In this document: positions 35,838 through 45,486 of the stretch, piece by piece
Layout of the letters: each line of letters starts with the position of its first letter
Numbering within the stretch: the first letter of the stretch is position 1
NCBI RefSeq assembly: GCF_900460525.1
Contig: NZ_UHIY01000001.1
Span: 1,736,001-1,800,000, forward strand
DNA from: Yersinia kristensenii
Lineage (GTDB): Bacteria; Pseudomonadota; Gammaproteobacteria; Enterobacterales; Enterobacteriaceae
Direction: 5' to 3'
Length of the DNA stretch: 64,000 bases
Notes under the pieces: generated by a model
Database searches by the model: none
Told to the model about the DNA's origin: nothing
The model's input: only the letters and a program-made list of their open reading frames with translations
Translations under genes and position numbers: made by a program

Positions 35838-38567
35838 TCACTGCCAGCCATATCTCCTCACAAACCAGCCTTTCACGAGTTGTGTCGTCACCATATAACC
35901 GGTCAAAATCAAAATCAGCCATGGGAAGTAAGACAGTGGCAGCGCCTGTAATTGCAGGAATCCAGCCAGTGGTGAGAAGGTCAGCCCGATACCGACCACC
36001 ACCACGGCCAATGTCATCAGACACAGTGGCCATGAGGCGCGGCTCTGAATAAACGGAATTTTGCGAGTACGAATCATATGCACAATTAAGGTCTGGGACA
36101 GCAACCCCTCGACGAACCAGCCGGACTGAAACAAGGTCTGCATTTCGGGTGTATTGGCTTTAAATACCCACCACATCAGGCTGAAGGTCAAAACGTCAAA
36201 GATTGAACTTATCGGCCCAAAGAACACCATAAATCGCCCTAAATCACCGGCGTTCCAGCGTTGTGGTTTGGCCAGTTGCTCTTCGTCGACATTATCGAAT
36301 GGAATGGCTATCTGGGAAATATCATACATCAGGTTTTGGATCAGCAAATGTAGCGGCAGCATCGGTAAGAAAGGCAAAAATGCACTGGCAATCAGCACAC
36401 TAAAAACGTTACCGAAGTTGGAGCTGGCCGTCATTTTGATGTATTTCAACATGTTGGCGAAAGTGCGGCGGCCCTCTATCACCCCCTGTTCCAGCACCAT
36501 CAAGCTTTTTTCCAGCAAAATAATATCGGCCGCTTCTTTGGCAATATCTACCGCCGAATCCACGGAGATCCCGATATCAGCCGCCCGCAGTGCCGGGGCA
36601 TCATTGATACCATCCCCCATAAACCCAACCACATGGCCCGCATTGCGCAGGTTTTGCACGATGCGCTCTTTATGCATCGGTGTCAGTTTGGCAAACACGG
36701 TGGTGGTGCGGGTCGCTTCGGTCAGTTCCGCTTCGCTCATCTGCTCGATATCACTGCCGCGCAAGACTTGCTCGACAGACAGCCCGACATCCTTACAGAC
36801 TTTACGCGCCACTAACTCATTGTCACCAGTAAGAATTTTGACGTTAACGCCACTGTTTTTCAACGCCAGCAGCGCGGGCGCGGTACTCTCTTTGGGCGGA
36901 TCGAGGAAGGCGATATATCCTTCAAGAATCAGGTCATATTCGTCGATAACAGCATAATCTCGCTGATATGCCGGTAAAATCCGTGTCGCGACGGCCACCA
37001 CTCGCAACCCTTGCTGGTTCTGCTCATCAGTGATGCGGCGAATGCGCGCCAGCAGCGCGTCAGTCAATGGGATAACGTCATCCCCCTGGCGGACATGGCG
37101 GCAAATAGACAGTATCTCTTCCAATGCGCCCTTGCAGATTAGCTCGTGATAATTCGATTTGTCGCTGACCACCACGGACATGCGACGGCGCTCAAAATCA
37201 AATGGAATTTCATCGATTTTGCGATAACCCGCCAGCGTGTCGGCAGATTGAGATTCGGCGCTGGCGGATTCACTCATGGACGAGAGTACCGCCACATCAA
37301 GCAGGTTTTTTAGCCCGGTTTGGTAGTAACTATTGAGCCAGGCATAGCGCAGTACCCGCTCACAATTGGCACCAAACACGTCGGTGTGGCTCTCCAGCAC
37401 AATCTTGTCTTGAGTCAGAGTGCCGGTCTTATCGGTGCACAGAACATCCATCGCGCCAAAGTTTTGGATAGCATCCAGCCGTTTGACGATGACTTTCTGC
37501 TTTGACAGCTTCACTGCCCCTTTTGCCAAAGTCGATGTGACAATCATTGGCAGCATTTCTGGGGTCAAACCCACGGCGACCGAGAGGGCAAACAGCGCGG
37601 CCTCCCACCAATCACCTTTGGTAAAGCCATTGATCAGCAACACAATTGGCGTCATAACCAACATAAAGCGGATCAACAACCAACTGACTTTACTGATGCC
37701 GCTTTGGAAAGCATTGGGTTGCTCATCCTGATGAGTTACGCGCTCAGCCAGTAAGCCAAAATAAGTTTGGTTACCGGTTCCAATGACAATGGCGAGCGCA
37801 GATCCACTCACCACATTGGTGCCCATAAAGCACAGGGTATCCCGCTCCAATGGGTTTTGCTCATCACATTCACGGCATTGTGCCACTTTCTCAACCGGCA
37901 GCGATTCACCGGTCAGGGCGGCCTGGCTGATAAACAGGTCTTTCGCCACCAAAATACGGAGATCCGCCGGGATCATGTCGCCAGCAGACAGTTTGATAAT
38001 ATCGCCCGGCACCAACTGGGAAATAGGCAGCTCGCGATGTTCACTCTTTCCAGTATGAGCATCACTTCGCAGCACTGTGGCGGTGTTGCTGACCATGGCC
38101 TTCAGGGTATCGGCTGCGCGGTTAGATCGGGCTTCCTGAATAAAATGCATCAGGGTGGAAATCAATACCATGGCACCAATCACCAGCGCGGCGGTGAGAT
38201 CTTCCGTGGCGTAAGAAATCAGAGCCAGAATGGTCAAGAGTAAGTTAAAAGGATTGCGATAACAGTGCCATAGGTGAACCCACCAAGGAGCAGCTTGCTG
38301 ATTCTCAATCAGATTACTGCCACTGTTTAGGCGAATGGCCTCGGCTTCCTGCTCAGTCAGCCCCTCGGGGTGACTTTGAAAACGTTGGTAAAGTTGCTGG
38401 GGCGTTTCATTGGCACACTGCAAACGCTGTAGAGTCAGGTCTGCCGGGATATGGGCCGCACTTCCCGCAGAAAGCCCGTCTAGCATGGTTTCCCGGCGGA
38501 TCAGGCGGCGGGGCAGGTTACGGCTCAATACATTGAGCAATTGCCGAGTGAAATTTTTAACTTGCAT
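35838..38567 (-). CDS. mgtA: MgtA, magnesium-importing P-type ATPase
   Basis: MgtA brings Mg2+ into the cytoplasm at the inner membrane. The 909-residue product is a P3B ATPase: actuator motif LTGESLPVEK near 225, ten predicted membrane helices, phosphorylation motif DKTGTLTQDK near 380, and hinge VGFMGDGINDAPALRAADIGIS near 645. It is about 11 residues longer than E. coli MgtA (898), with an N-terminus that differs. In enterobacteria mgtA is under PhoP/PhoQ and has a long leader sensing Mg2+ and proline; a candidate leader peptide lies at 38753-38797. It lies beside treR as in E. coli. Confidence 0.96.
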   Translation of the reverse strand: MQVKNFTRQLLNVLSRNLPRRLIRRETMLDGLSAGSAAHIPADLTLQRLQCANETPQQLYQRFQSHPEGLTEQEAEAIRLNSGSNLIENQQAAPWWVHLWHCYRNPFNLLLTILALISYATEDLTAALVIGAMVLISTLMHFIQEARSNRAADTLKAMVSNTATVLRSDAHTGKSEHRELPISQLVPGDIIKLSAGDMIPADLRILVAKDLFISQAALTGESLPVEKVAQCRECDEQNPLERDTLCFMGTNVVSGSALAIVIGTGNQTYFGLLAERVTHQDEQPNAFQSGISKVSWLLIRFMLVMTPIVLLINGFTKGDWWEAALFALSVAVGLTPEMLPMIVTSTLAKGAVKLSKQKVIVKRLDAIQNFGAMDVLCTDKTGTLTQDKIVLESHTDVFGANCERVLRYAWLNSYYQTGLKNLLDVAVLSSMSESASAESQSADTLAGYRKIDEIPFDFERRRMSVVVSDKSNYHELICKGALEEILSICRHVRQGDDVIPLTDALLARIRRITDEQNQQGLRVVAVATRILPAYQRDYAVIDEYDLILEGYIAFLDPPKESTAPALLALKNSGVNVKILTGDNELVARKVCKDVGLSVEQVLRGSDIEQMSEAELTEATRTTTVFAKLTPMHKERIVQNLRNAGHVVGFMGDGINDAPALRAADIGISVDSAVDIAKEAADIILLEKSLMVLEQGVIEGRRTFANMLKYIKMTASSNFGNVFSVLIASAFLPFLPMLPLHLLIQNLMYDISQIAIPFDNVDEEQLAKPQRWNAGDLGRFMVFFGPISSIFDVLTFSLMWWVFKANTPEMQTLFQSGWFVEGLLSQTLIVHMIRTRKIPFIQSRASWPLCLMTLAVVVVGIGLTFSPLAGFLQLQALPLSYFPWLILILTGYMVTTQLVKGWFVRRYGWQ

Positions 38568-39079
38568 GGTTCAAACCTTACTGTCACGCCCTGAAGTTTT
38601 TATTGAATGAACTTCAGGTTGCACCCACGGCAAACCTGCCGTAGAAAGGGCAAAAATAGCATCAGCAGAAACCAACGCAGGGGAAATGCGCAGTGACTGC
38701 CTATCGGATTGTTATGATCCAATAAGGCAACCACGTCAGACGGAGGATGACCTTATCGGTACACCCAAAGGGGGCAGATCGAGGGAACAGGGTCCACTGG
38801 GTAATTAACCTCCGGCGAGTGAAGAATCGTTTTGCTTAAGTTTGAGCACTCAAGCAGCTATACGAGCAGTAAACAGCATGACGATTGTCGCGCGACAAAA
38901 TGTTGCCACGGCAAAAATCACCCTGACGGTGATTTCATCCGTTAGGGTAATAATATGTTACCAGTCATGGAGATATCATGCGCTGAGTCTGATTCTGTGC
39001 ATGGTATGCTTCCCACTGTTCTGCTAAATATAAATAATCAGTTTATTATATGTATTCAAACCTAAACATTAGGTAAACC
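38568..39079. promoter_or_regulatory. mgtA leader and mgtA/treR divergent control region
   Basis: This 512-base gap carries the mgtA leader (38568 to about 38850) and the treR promoter. TGTTTA at 38875-38870 followed by CGTATA at 38864-38859 (minus strand) is one good and one poor half of a PhoP box. A perfect 14-bp palindrome TTGTCGCGCGACAA lies at 38885-38898. A hairpin AAATCACC/GGTGATTT at about 38915-38935 sits beside it. A stem near 38590-38617 (CTGAAGTTTTTATTG.. with ..CTTCAG) lies just upstream of the mgtA start. Confidence 0.5.
38753..38797 (-). CDS. mgtL: Candidate MgtL leader peptide of mgtA
   Basis: A 14-codon frame starting with GTG reads MDPVPSICPLWVYR, 185 bases upstream of mgtA and on its strand. 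It resembles the Salmonella MgtL peptide, which starts MDPEPTPLPR: same MDP-x-P-(S/T) opening and further prolines. In Salmonella slow translation of the proline codons lets the mgtA message escape Rho termination. GGAGG lies 11 bases before the GTG, a little far. Too short to be certain; the match in position and wording makes it likely. Confidence 0.55.
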   Translation of the reverse strand: MDPVPSICPLWVYR

Positions 39080-40027
39080 ATGCAAAACCGTTTGACCATT
39101 AAGGACATTGCCCGCATGAGTGGAGTTGGAAAATCCACAGTTTCACGGGTATTGAATAACGAAAGCAGTGTCAGCCCACAGACTCGCGAGCGGGTTGAGG
39201 CGGTTATTCGTCAGCAAGGTTTCACTCCATCAAAATCGGCACGCGCGATGCGCGGGCAAAGCGATAAAGTGGTGGGGATTATTGTCTCGCGCCTGGATTC
39301 CCCATCTGAGAATCAAGCGGTGCGCACCATGTTACCGCTATTCTACCAGCAAGGTTACGACCCTATTTTGATGGAGAGCCAGTTTGATCCTGAGTTGGTT
39401 AGCGAGCATTTGCATGTTTTACAACAGCGCCATGTTGATGGTGTTATTCTTTTTGGTTTCACTGGCTTAACCGCAGAAATGCTCACGCCGTGGCAGGAAA
39501 AAATGGTGGTATTGGCGCGAGAATATACCGGTTTTTCTTCGGTTTGTTATGATGATGAAGGGGCGGTGCGCCTCTTGATGGATAAACTACGTCAAGCCGG
39601 ACATCGCCATATCAGTTATATCGGGGTGCAGCCCTCGGATGCCACGACCGGTATGCGCCGTCACCAATCCTACCTCGATTACTGCCAGCAATATGACCTG
39701 ACTCCCACTGTCGCGTTGGGTGAATTGAGTTATCAAAGTGGCTTTTTGCTCGCGCCTCAAGTGATAAAACCGGATACCTCCGCGCTAGTTTGTGCCTCTG
39801 ATACCATCGCCATGGGGGTTAGTAAGTACTTGCAGCAGCAAGGGAAGCAAAATATCCAGGTCTGTGGTATCGGGAATACCCCGCTCTTGAGTTTCTTGTT
39901 CCCTAATAGCCTGTCAGTCGAGCTGGGTTACGGTAGCGCTGGCATGAAAGCGGCATCACAACTGCTTGATCAACTTAATAATAGTCATCCTATTCAACAA
40001 ATTATCATTCCCGGTCAATTAGTCTGA
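39080..40027 (+). CDS. treR: TreR, LacI-family trehalose repressor
   Basis: TreR represses treBC and is induced by trehalose-6-phosphate. The 315-residue product has an N-terminal LacI helix-turn-helix (LTIKDIARMSGVGKSTVSRVLNN) and a periplasmic-binding-protein-like effector domain. Length and sequence match E. coli TreR (315). It is divergent from mgtA and upstream of treB with a 312-base gap that contains its operator. Confidence 0.95.
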   Translation: MQNRLTIKDIARMSGVGKSTVSRVLNNESSVSPQTRERVEAVIRQQGFTPSKSARAMRGQSDKVVGIIVSRLDSPSENQAVRTMLPLFYQQGYDPILMESQFDPELVSEHLHVLQQRHVDGVILFGFTGLTAEMLTPWQEKMVVLAREYTGFSSVCYDDEGAVRLLMDKLRQAGHRHISYIGVQPSDATTGMRRHQSYLDYCQQYDLTPTVALGELSYQSGFLLAPQVIKPDTSALVCASDTIAMGVSKYLQQQGKQNIQVCGIGNTPLLSFLFPNSLSVELGYGSAGMKAASQLLDQLNNSHPIQQIIIPGQLV

Positions 40028-40148
40028 TGCTTCTTTTATCATAGTGATGCTCCCTGCAATTTCATCTTGAGGGGGCACTGCTGACACGGACAGATTTCTG
40101 ACGAAAACTCATATAAAAAATGGCCAATTTGTGATCTTGAACCCAAGT

Positions 40149-40162
40149 TGGGAACGTTCCCA
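40149..40162 (+). promoter_or_regulatory. TreR operator upstream of treB
   Basis: TGGGAACGTTCCCA is a perfect 14-bp palindrome that contains the known TreR recognition core GGGAACGTTCCC. It lies 178 bases before the treB ATG. A TTTGTGATC stretch just upstream (about 40127) could be part of a CRP site, as trehalose genes are cAMP-CRP controlled in E. coli. The rest of the 40028-40339 gap is AT-rich leader with no gene. Confidence 0.85.
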
Positions 40163-40339
40163 TTTCATAAAAATAAATACCTAGCTAATCTTTAATGAGC
40201 TGAATATATAAGCAGCTATCATTTTTATAGCCGACGTTTATTTTTAATTTGTTTTTTGTTCCAGACAGAATGGACAGATTTTTTTAAAAAAAACTTACAA
40301 TTCAATACGCTATCTCACCTTTACGAAAGGTATGTTGAA

Positions 40340-41755
40340 ATGAGCAAAGTAAAACAACAAGACATCGATCAATTGATCGTACTGGTGGGAGGCAGAGAAA
40401 ATATTGCCACCGTCAGCCACTGCATTACCCGGTTACGTTTTGTGCTAAATGATCCTGCGAAAGCATTTCCCAAAGAGATAGAAAAGCTGTCGATGGTCAA
40501 AGGCTGCTTTACCAATGCCGGTCAATTTCAAGTGGTTATCGGGCCAGAAGTTGATGATTACTACAAGGCGCTGATTGCTAAAATTGGCCAGAATGAAGTG
40601 GATAAAGAACAAACCAAACTGGCCGCGCGACAGAATATGACGTGGTTTGAGCGCGGTATTTCTCACTTTGCCGAGATTTTCTTCCCTCTATTACCTGCAT
40701 TGATCAGCGGCGGCTTGATCCTCGGTTTCCGTAATGTGATCGGCGACATCCCGATGTCCGATGGTAAAACGCTGGCGCAGATGTATCCGGCGTGGAAAAC
40801 CATTTATGACTTCCTTTGGTTGCTGGGCGAAGCCATCTTCTTCTACCTGCCAGTGGCTATCTGTTGGTCAACTGTGAAGAAAATGGGCGGCACGCCAGTA
40901 TTGGGGATTGTCTTGGGGATTACGTTGGTTTCTCCGCAGTTAATGAATTCCTATTTACTGGGGCAGCAAGTTCCCGAGATTTGGAACTTCGGCTGGTTCA
41001 CCATTCAAAAAGTGGGTTATCAGGCGCAGGTTATCCCCTCTATTCTGGCCGGTTTAGCTCTGGGCTGGATTGAAACCAATCTGAAAAAAATTATTCCCGC
41101 TTATCTCTACTTAGTTATCGTGCCGGTGGTGTCCTTGTTGCTGGCCGTGTTCCTTGCTCATACTTTGATTGGGCCATTTGGCCGCATGATTGGTGATGGT
41201 GTGGCATGGGCGGTTAAAATGGTGATGACCGGCAGTTTCGCCCCTATTGGTGCTGCACTGTTTGGTTTCCTGTATGCGCCATTGGTGATTACCGGCATAC
41301 ATCAGACCACGTTAGCCATTGATATGCAGATGATTCAGAGCATGGGCGGCACGCCAGTTTGGCCGCTGATTGCTTTGTCGAATATTGCGCAAGCTTCTGC
41401 GGTGCTGGGTATTATCATTATCAGCCGTAAGATCAATGAGCGCGAAATCTCTGTTCCGGCGGCGATTTCAGCTTATCTCGGTGTGACTGAACCCGCTATG
41501 TACGGTATTAACTTGAAATACCGTTTCCCGATGTTGTGCGCCATGATTGGTTCTGGACTGGCTGGCCTGATTTGCGGGCTGACCGGAGTGACGGCCAATG
41601 GTATTGGTGTCGGTGGGTTACCGGGTATTTTGTCCATCAAACCGCAGTTCTGGGCGATTTATAGCTTGGCCATGTTGGTGGCGGTTGTTGTGCCGTTGAT
41701 TCTGACCATCTTGGTTTATAAACGCAAAGACAGTCGCGGCGAATTGCCGGTCTGA
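40340..41755 (+). CDS. treB: TreB, trehalose-specific PTS EIIBC
   Basis: TreB imports and phosphorylates trehalose to trehalose-6-phosphate using EIIA-Glc. The 471-residue product has an N-terminal EIIB domain with the phosphocysteine C28 in ATVSHCITRLRF and a C-terminal EIIC domain (about 105-465) with around ten membrane helices. I start at ATG 40340 (MSKVKQQDIDQLIVLVGG), which matches E. coli; the frame is open 28 codons upstream, but that part is not conserved. ACGAAAGG serves as ribosome site. treC follows after 98 bases. Confidence 0.95.
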   Translation: MSKVKQQDIDQLIVLVGGRENIATVSHCITRLRFVLNDPAKAFPKEIEKLSMVKGCFTNAGQFQVVIGPEVDDYYKALIAKIGQNEVDKEQTKLAARQNMTWFERGISHFAEIFFPLLPALISGGLILGFRNVIGDIPMSDGKTLAQMYPAWKTIYDFLWLLGEAIFFYLPVAICWSTVKKMGGTPVLGIVLGITLVSPQLMNSYLLGQQVPEIWNFGWFTIQKVGYQAQVIPSILAGLALGWIETNLKKIIPAYLYLVIVPVVSLLLAVFLAHTLIGPFGRMIGDGVAWAVKMVMTGSFAPIGAALFGFLYAPLVITGIHQTTLAIDMQMIQSMGGTPVWPLIALSNIAQASAVLGIIIISRKINEREISVPAAISAYLGVTEPAMYGINLKYRFPMLCAMIGSGLAGLICGLTGVTANGIGVGGLPGILSIKPQFWAIYSLAMLVAVVVPLILTILVYKRKDSRGELPV

Positions 41756-41853
41756 ATCCTGAACCTCCGCCAGAGATTATTCTCTGGTGGAGTTATTCTC
41801 AAGTGAAGTTTTTTCTCAATTTTTTCGGTTTTTTCTACAAATAAGAGTCTGTT

Positions 41854-43518
41854 ATGAATAATCCTATCCCTTGGTGGCAAAACGGCGTCATTTATCAGAT
41901 TTACCCGAAGAGTTTTCAGGACAGCACCGGTAATGGCTACGGCGACTTGGCGGGGGTGACGCAACGGTTGGATTATCTGCAAAAGCTGGGTGTTGATGCC
42001 ATCTGGCTGACGCCGGTGTATGTCTCGCCACAAGTGGATAATGGTTATGATGTGGCGGATTATTGCGCCATTGACCCGGCTTACGGCACTTTGGATGACT
42101 TCAAAACTCTGGTAGAACAAGCCCATCAACGGGGTATTCGCATCGTGATGGATATGGTGTTCAATCACACATCCACTGAGCATGCCTGGTTTAAAGCATC
42201 CCAAGATCGCAACAGCCCTTACCGCCAGTTTTATATTTGGCGTGATGGAGAGGGAGACAATTTACCCAATAACTGGCGCTCTAAATTTGGTGGTAATGCC
42301 TGGCAATGGCACGCAGCCAGTGGTCAGTATTATCTGCATTTATTCGCCACCGAGCAGGCTGATCTCAACTGGGAACACCAACCGGTACGCGACGAACTGA
42401 AAAAAGTGTGTGAGTTTTGGGCTGATATTGGCGTAGATGGCTTGCGTCTGGATGTGATCAATTTGGTATCCAAGCAGCAAGACTTCCCCGATGACTTTGA
42501 AGGCGATGGCCGTCGTTTCTATACTGATGGCCCGCGTATCCACGAATTTTTACAAGAAATGAGCCGCGATGTGTTTCAGCCGCGCGGCCTGATGACCGTC
42601 GGGGAGATGTCTTCCACCCGCCTTGAGCATTGCCAGCGCTATGCCGCCTTGGGCGGTGACGAACTGTCGATGACCTTTAATTTCCATCATTTGAAAGTGG
42701 ATTATCTCAAGGGTGAGAAATGGTCGCTGATGTCACCGGATCGCGTCGAACTTAAGCAGATTTTTAACCAATGGCAGCAAGGGATGCATAACCGTGCCTG
42801 GAATGCATTGTTTTGGTGTAATCACGACCAGCCGCGCATTGTGTCGCGTTTTGGTGATGAAGGTGCATTGCGTTTACCTGCCGCCAAGATGCTGGCGATG
42901 GTGCTGCACGGTATGCAGGGCACGCCTTATATTTATCAGGGCGAAGAGATTGGGATGACCAATCCAAACTTCAGCTCAATTGATCAATATCGTGATGTTG
43001 AAAGCCTGAATATGTTTGCCGAATTAAGTGCGAAAGGCCGTGATCCTGACGAATTATTGGCAATTTTGGCGACTAAATCCCGCGATAATGGCCGTACCCC
43101 AATGCAATGGGATAGTCAGCAGAATGCTGGATTCAGCCAAGGAACACCGTGGATCGAACCTTGCAGTAATTACACCAATATTAACGTCGAAGCCGCATTG
43201 GCAGATGCTGATTCGGTGTTTTATGCCTATCAATATTTAATAGCTCTACGCAAGCAGCACTATGTGTTCACTTTTGGTGACTATCAGGATCTTTGCCCAC
43301 AACACCCTGATTTATGGTGTTATTTACGGAGTTGGCAAGGTAAGAAATTACTGGTGGTCGCGAACCTGAGTGGTGAGTCACGGCAATGGCAGCCGGAGGG
43401 CATTGAGCAGGATAGTAACTGGCAGTTGTTGATGAGCAGCTATGGCGAAAGTGCTTTCCAGCCGCAGGAGATGGAATTGCGGGCCTATGAAGGGATTTAT
43501 TGGATTAGAGAAGATTGA
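41854..43518 (+). CDS. treC: TreC, trehalose-6-phosphate hydrolase
   Basis: TreC splits cytoplasmic trehalose-6-phosphate into glucose and glucose-6-phosphate. The 554-residue protein is a GH13 alpha-amylase-family enzyme with the TIM barrel; nucleophile D200 lies in VDGLRLDVIN and acid/base E251 in MTVGEMSST, and WCNHDQPRIVSRFGD holds the transition-state-stabilising aspartate. Start and length match E. coli (551). It ends just before a hairpin and convergent ridA. Confidence 0.95.
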   Translation: MNNPIPWWQNGVIYQIYPKSFQDSTGNGYGDLAGVTQRLDYLQKLGVDAIWLTPVYVSPQVDNGYDVADYCAIDPAYGTLDDFKTLVEQAHQRGIRIVMDMVFNHTSTEHAWFKASQDRNSPYRQFYIWRDGEGDNLPNNWRSKFGGNAWQWHAASGQYYLHLFATEQADLNWEHQPVRDELKKVCEFWADIGVDGLRLDVINLVSKQQDFPDDFEGDGRRFYTDGPRIHEFLQEMSRDVFQPRGLMTVGEMSSTRLEHCQRYAALGGDELSMTFNFHHLKVDYLKGEKWSLMSPDRVELKQIFNQWQQGMHNRAWNALFWCNHDQPRIVSRFGDEGALRLPAAKMLAMVLHGMQGTPYIYQGEEIGMTNPNFSSIDQYRDVESLNMFAELSAKGRDPDELLAILATKSRDNGRTPMQWDSQQNAGFSQGTPWIEPCSNYTNINVEAALADADSVFYAYQYLIALRKQHYVFTFGDYQDLCPQHPDLWCYLRSWQGKKLLVVANLSGESRQWQPEGIEQDSNWQLLMSSYGESAFQPQEMELRAYEGIYWIRED

Positions 43519-43524
43519 TGGCTT

Positions 43525-43546
43525 ACGGCTGGTATTCACCAGCCGT
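43525..43546. terminator. Hairpin between convergent treC and ridA
   Basis: ACGGCTGGT at 43525-43533 and ACCAGCCGT at 43538-43546 form a perfect 9-bp stem with an ATTC loop, seven bases after the treC stop. There is no T-run, so it may be a weak or bidirectional end signal. Confidence 0.45.
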
Positions 43547-43564
43547 GACGCAATAACATCAGAA

Positions 43565-43951
43565 TTAACGACGTACCGCGATAGCTTCGATTTCTATTTT
43601 CACATCTTTTGGCAAGCGGGCCACTTCGACACATGAGCGCGCAGGGAATGGCGCATTGTGTTCTGCGAAGAAAGCTTCGTAAGTGGCGTTAACGGTACTG
43701 AAATCATTCAGATCTTTAACGAATACTGTGGTTTTCACGATATCGGCTACTTTTAGGCCAGCAGCTTCGACAATAGCTTTCACATTTTCCAGTGATTGAC
43801 GTGCCTGAGCTGAAACGTCATCGGCCACCAGGCCGGTTTTCGGATCAACCGGGATTTGGCCGGAAGTGATGATCATGCTGCCCAGATCGACACCTTGAAC
43901 ATAAGGGCCAATAGCGGCAGGGGCGAGTTCAGTGCTGATAATGCGTGACAT
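43565..43951 (-). CDS. ridA: RidA (YjgF), enamine/imine deaminase
   Basis: RidA hydrolyses reactive 2-aminoacrylate and other enamines produced by PLP enzymes such as threonine dehydratase. The 128-residue product is full length with the catalytic-type arginine in FPARSCVEVARLPKD and the conserved GPYVQGV and SGQIPVDPKTG segments. Trimeric cytoplasmic protein. Position next to pyrI matches E. coli. Confidence 0.96.
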   Translation of the reverse strand: MSRIISTELAPAAIGPYVQGVDLGSMIITSGQIPVDPKTGLVADDVSAQARQSLENVKAIVEAAGLKVADIVKTTVFVKDLNDFSTVNATYEAFFAEHNAPFPARSCVEVARLPKDVKIEIEAIAVRR

Positions 43952-44059
43952 GTAGACTCCTGGTTATGAAATATCATAATTAATTATCCCCATCATTATA
44001 AAGATGGAGCGAATTACAGCAACCCGCGCGCGTCAACTTTGCGGCTAATCTGCTTGTCA

Positions 44060-44524
44060 CTAATCTGCTTGTAACACCACCTGGTGATCGAACTCTTTCT
44101 CGCAATATTTGCATTTAAGGTGAATCTCACCCTGCTTGGCTTTCACCTTAAAGCTAGAGTCGACGGGCTCGTTGTGGCTGATACAGTTGCTATTAGGGCA
44201 GGTGAGTACGCCGTCGATATGCTCCGGTAGACTGAGAGTCAGCTTTTTGACGACTTCGTAATTATCAATGCGGTTGACGGTAGCATCCGGGGCATACATC
44301 GCCAATTGGTTGGCTTGCTGCTCTGTTAGGAAGGTATTTTCTATTTTAATCAAATCCTTACGGCCGGAACGCTTAGAGGGTAAATTCAACCCGATGGTAA
44401 TGCGCTGGTCAGTTGCAGTCAGTTTGAACAGCGACAGCAATTTGAACCCGATTTGCGCCGGAATATGGTCAATCACGGTGCCGCATTTAATCGCTTCAAC
44501 CTGTAATTTGTAATCCTGAGTCAT
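44060..44524 (-). CDS. pyrI: PyrI, aspartate transcarbamoylase regulatory subunit
   Basis: PyrI binds CTP and ATP and transmits allosteric control to the PyrB catalytic trimers. The 154-residue product has the nucleotide-binding N-terminal domain ([21 protein letters not shown]) and the four-cysteine zinc site in CPNSNC and CKYCEKEF. The ATG at 44524 ([15 protein letters not shown]) is chosen over a TTG six bases upstream because it has AAGGGG at seven bases and matches E. coli. It lies 11 bases after pyrB in one operon. Confidence 0.96.
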   Translation of the reverse strand: MTQDYKLQVEAIKCGTVIDHIPAQIGFKLLSLFKLTATDQRITIGLNLPSKRSGRKDLIKIENTFLTEQQANQLAMYAPDATVNRIDNYEVVKKLTLSLPEHIDGVLTCPNSNCISHNEPVDSSFKVKAKQGEIHLKCKYCEKEFDHQVVLQAD

Positions 44525-44535
44525 GTTCAATCCCC

Positions 44536-45471
44536 TTAAAGAGCCAAATCTGCGTTGAGTACCAGCGCCAACAGCGCCTGACGTGCAAAAATCCCATTAC
44601 CTGCTTGTTGGAAATAGTAGGCGTAAGGGGTTTTATCAACATCGGTGGTGATTTCATCAATACGTGGCAGCGGGTGTAGTACTTTGAGATTATCTCGCGC
44701 ACCGTTCAAATCAGCCGCGCGGAGGACAAACTGTGCTTTAACGTTGGCGTATTCCGATGGGTCAAGGCGCTCTTTTTGCACCCGGGTCATATAGAGAATA
44801 TCCAGCTCTGGCACCACTTCTTCAATACTTTCGTGCAGGCTATATTCAATGCCTTTTTCTTCCAACATTTCAAGGAGATAAGCTGGCATTGCCAGGGCAT
44901 CTGGAGCGATAAAGAAGAAGCGATTGCCATCAAATTTAGCCAAGGCTTGCGTCAGCGAGTGCACCGTACGACCATATTTTAGGTCACCGACCATGGCGAT
45001 ATTAATGTTATCCAGCCGCCCTTGGGTTTCTTGAATCGTGAATAAATCGAGCAGTGTTTGGGTCGGATGCTGGTTGGCTCCGTCACCGGCATTGACCACT
45101 GGTACATGGCCGGAGAACTGGGCGGCAAGGCGGGCAGCTCCTTCTTGCGGGTGGCGCATGACGATGGCATCGACATAGGTACTGATTACTGACATGGTAT
45201 CAGCCAGCGTCTCGCCTTTTTTACCCAGCGAAGTGTTACTGCTATCCGAAAAACCGACGACGGATGCGCCAAGGCGGTGAATAGAGGTTTCAAATGATAA
45301 ACGGGTACGAGTTGAGGCTTCGAAAAAGCAACTGGCGATCACTTTGTGTTTTAACAGCTCAGGTTGCGGGTGGCTTTTTAGACTAGCGGCCGTGCGCAGT
45401 ACCAGCTCCAACTCCTCGCGACATAAGTCGTTAATTGAGATTATATGCTTGTGATACAATGGGTTGACCAT
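44536..45471 (-). CDS. pyrB: PyrB, aspartate transcarbamoylase catalytic subunit
   Basis: PyrB joins carbamoyl phosphate and aspartate in the first committed step of pyrimidine synthesis. The 311-residue product has the carbamoyl-phosphate loop [12 protein letters not shown] (near residue 50), [10 protein letters not shown] (134 region) and the aspartate-binding [13 protein letters not shown]. Ribosome site GAGGAG lies six bases before the ATG. Expression is expected to be controlled by the UTP-sensitive attenuator encoded upstream (pyrL); an ERIC sits between that attenuator and this gene. Confidence 0.97.
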   Translation of the reverse strand: MVNPLYHKHIISINDLCREELELVLRTAASLKSHPQPELLKHKVIASCFFEASTRTRLSFETSIHRLGASVVGFSDSSNTSLGKKGETLADTMSVISTYVDAIVMRHPQEGAARLAAQFSGHVPVVNAGDGANQHPTQTLLDLFTIQETQGRLDNINIAMVGDLKYGRTVHSLTQALAKFDGNRFFFIAPDALAMPAYLLEMLEEKGIEYSLHESIEEVVPELDILYMTRVQKERLDPSEYANVKAQFVLRAADLNGARDNLKVLHPLPRIDEITTDVDKTPYAYYFQQAGNGIFARQALLALVLNADLAL

Positions 45472-45486
45472 TTCGCTCTCCTCTGT

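Noticed and set aside
36154..36957. A 267-codon frame and several neighbours antisense to mgtA
   Set aside because: mgtA is conserved along its whole length here; the antisense product has no recognisable motif.
38859..38875. PhoP box upstream of mgtA
   Set aside because: Only one half-site (TGTTTA) is convincing; the second (CGTATA) is poor and no good -10 lies at the expected distance. Mentioned as a possibility only.
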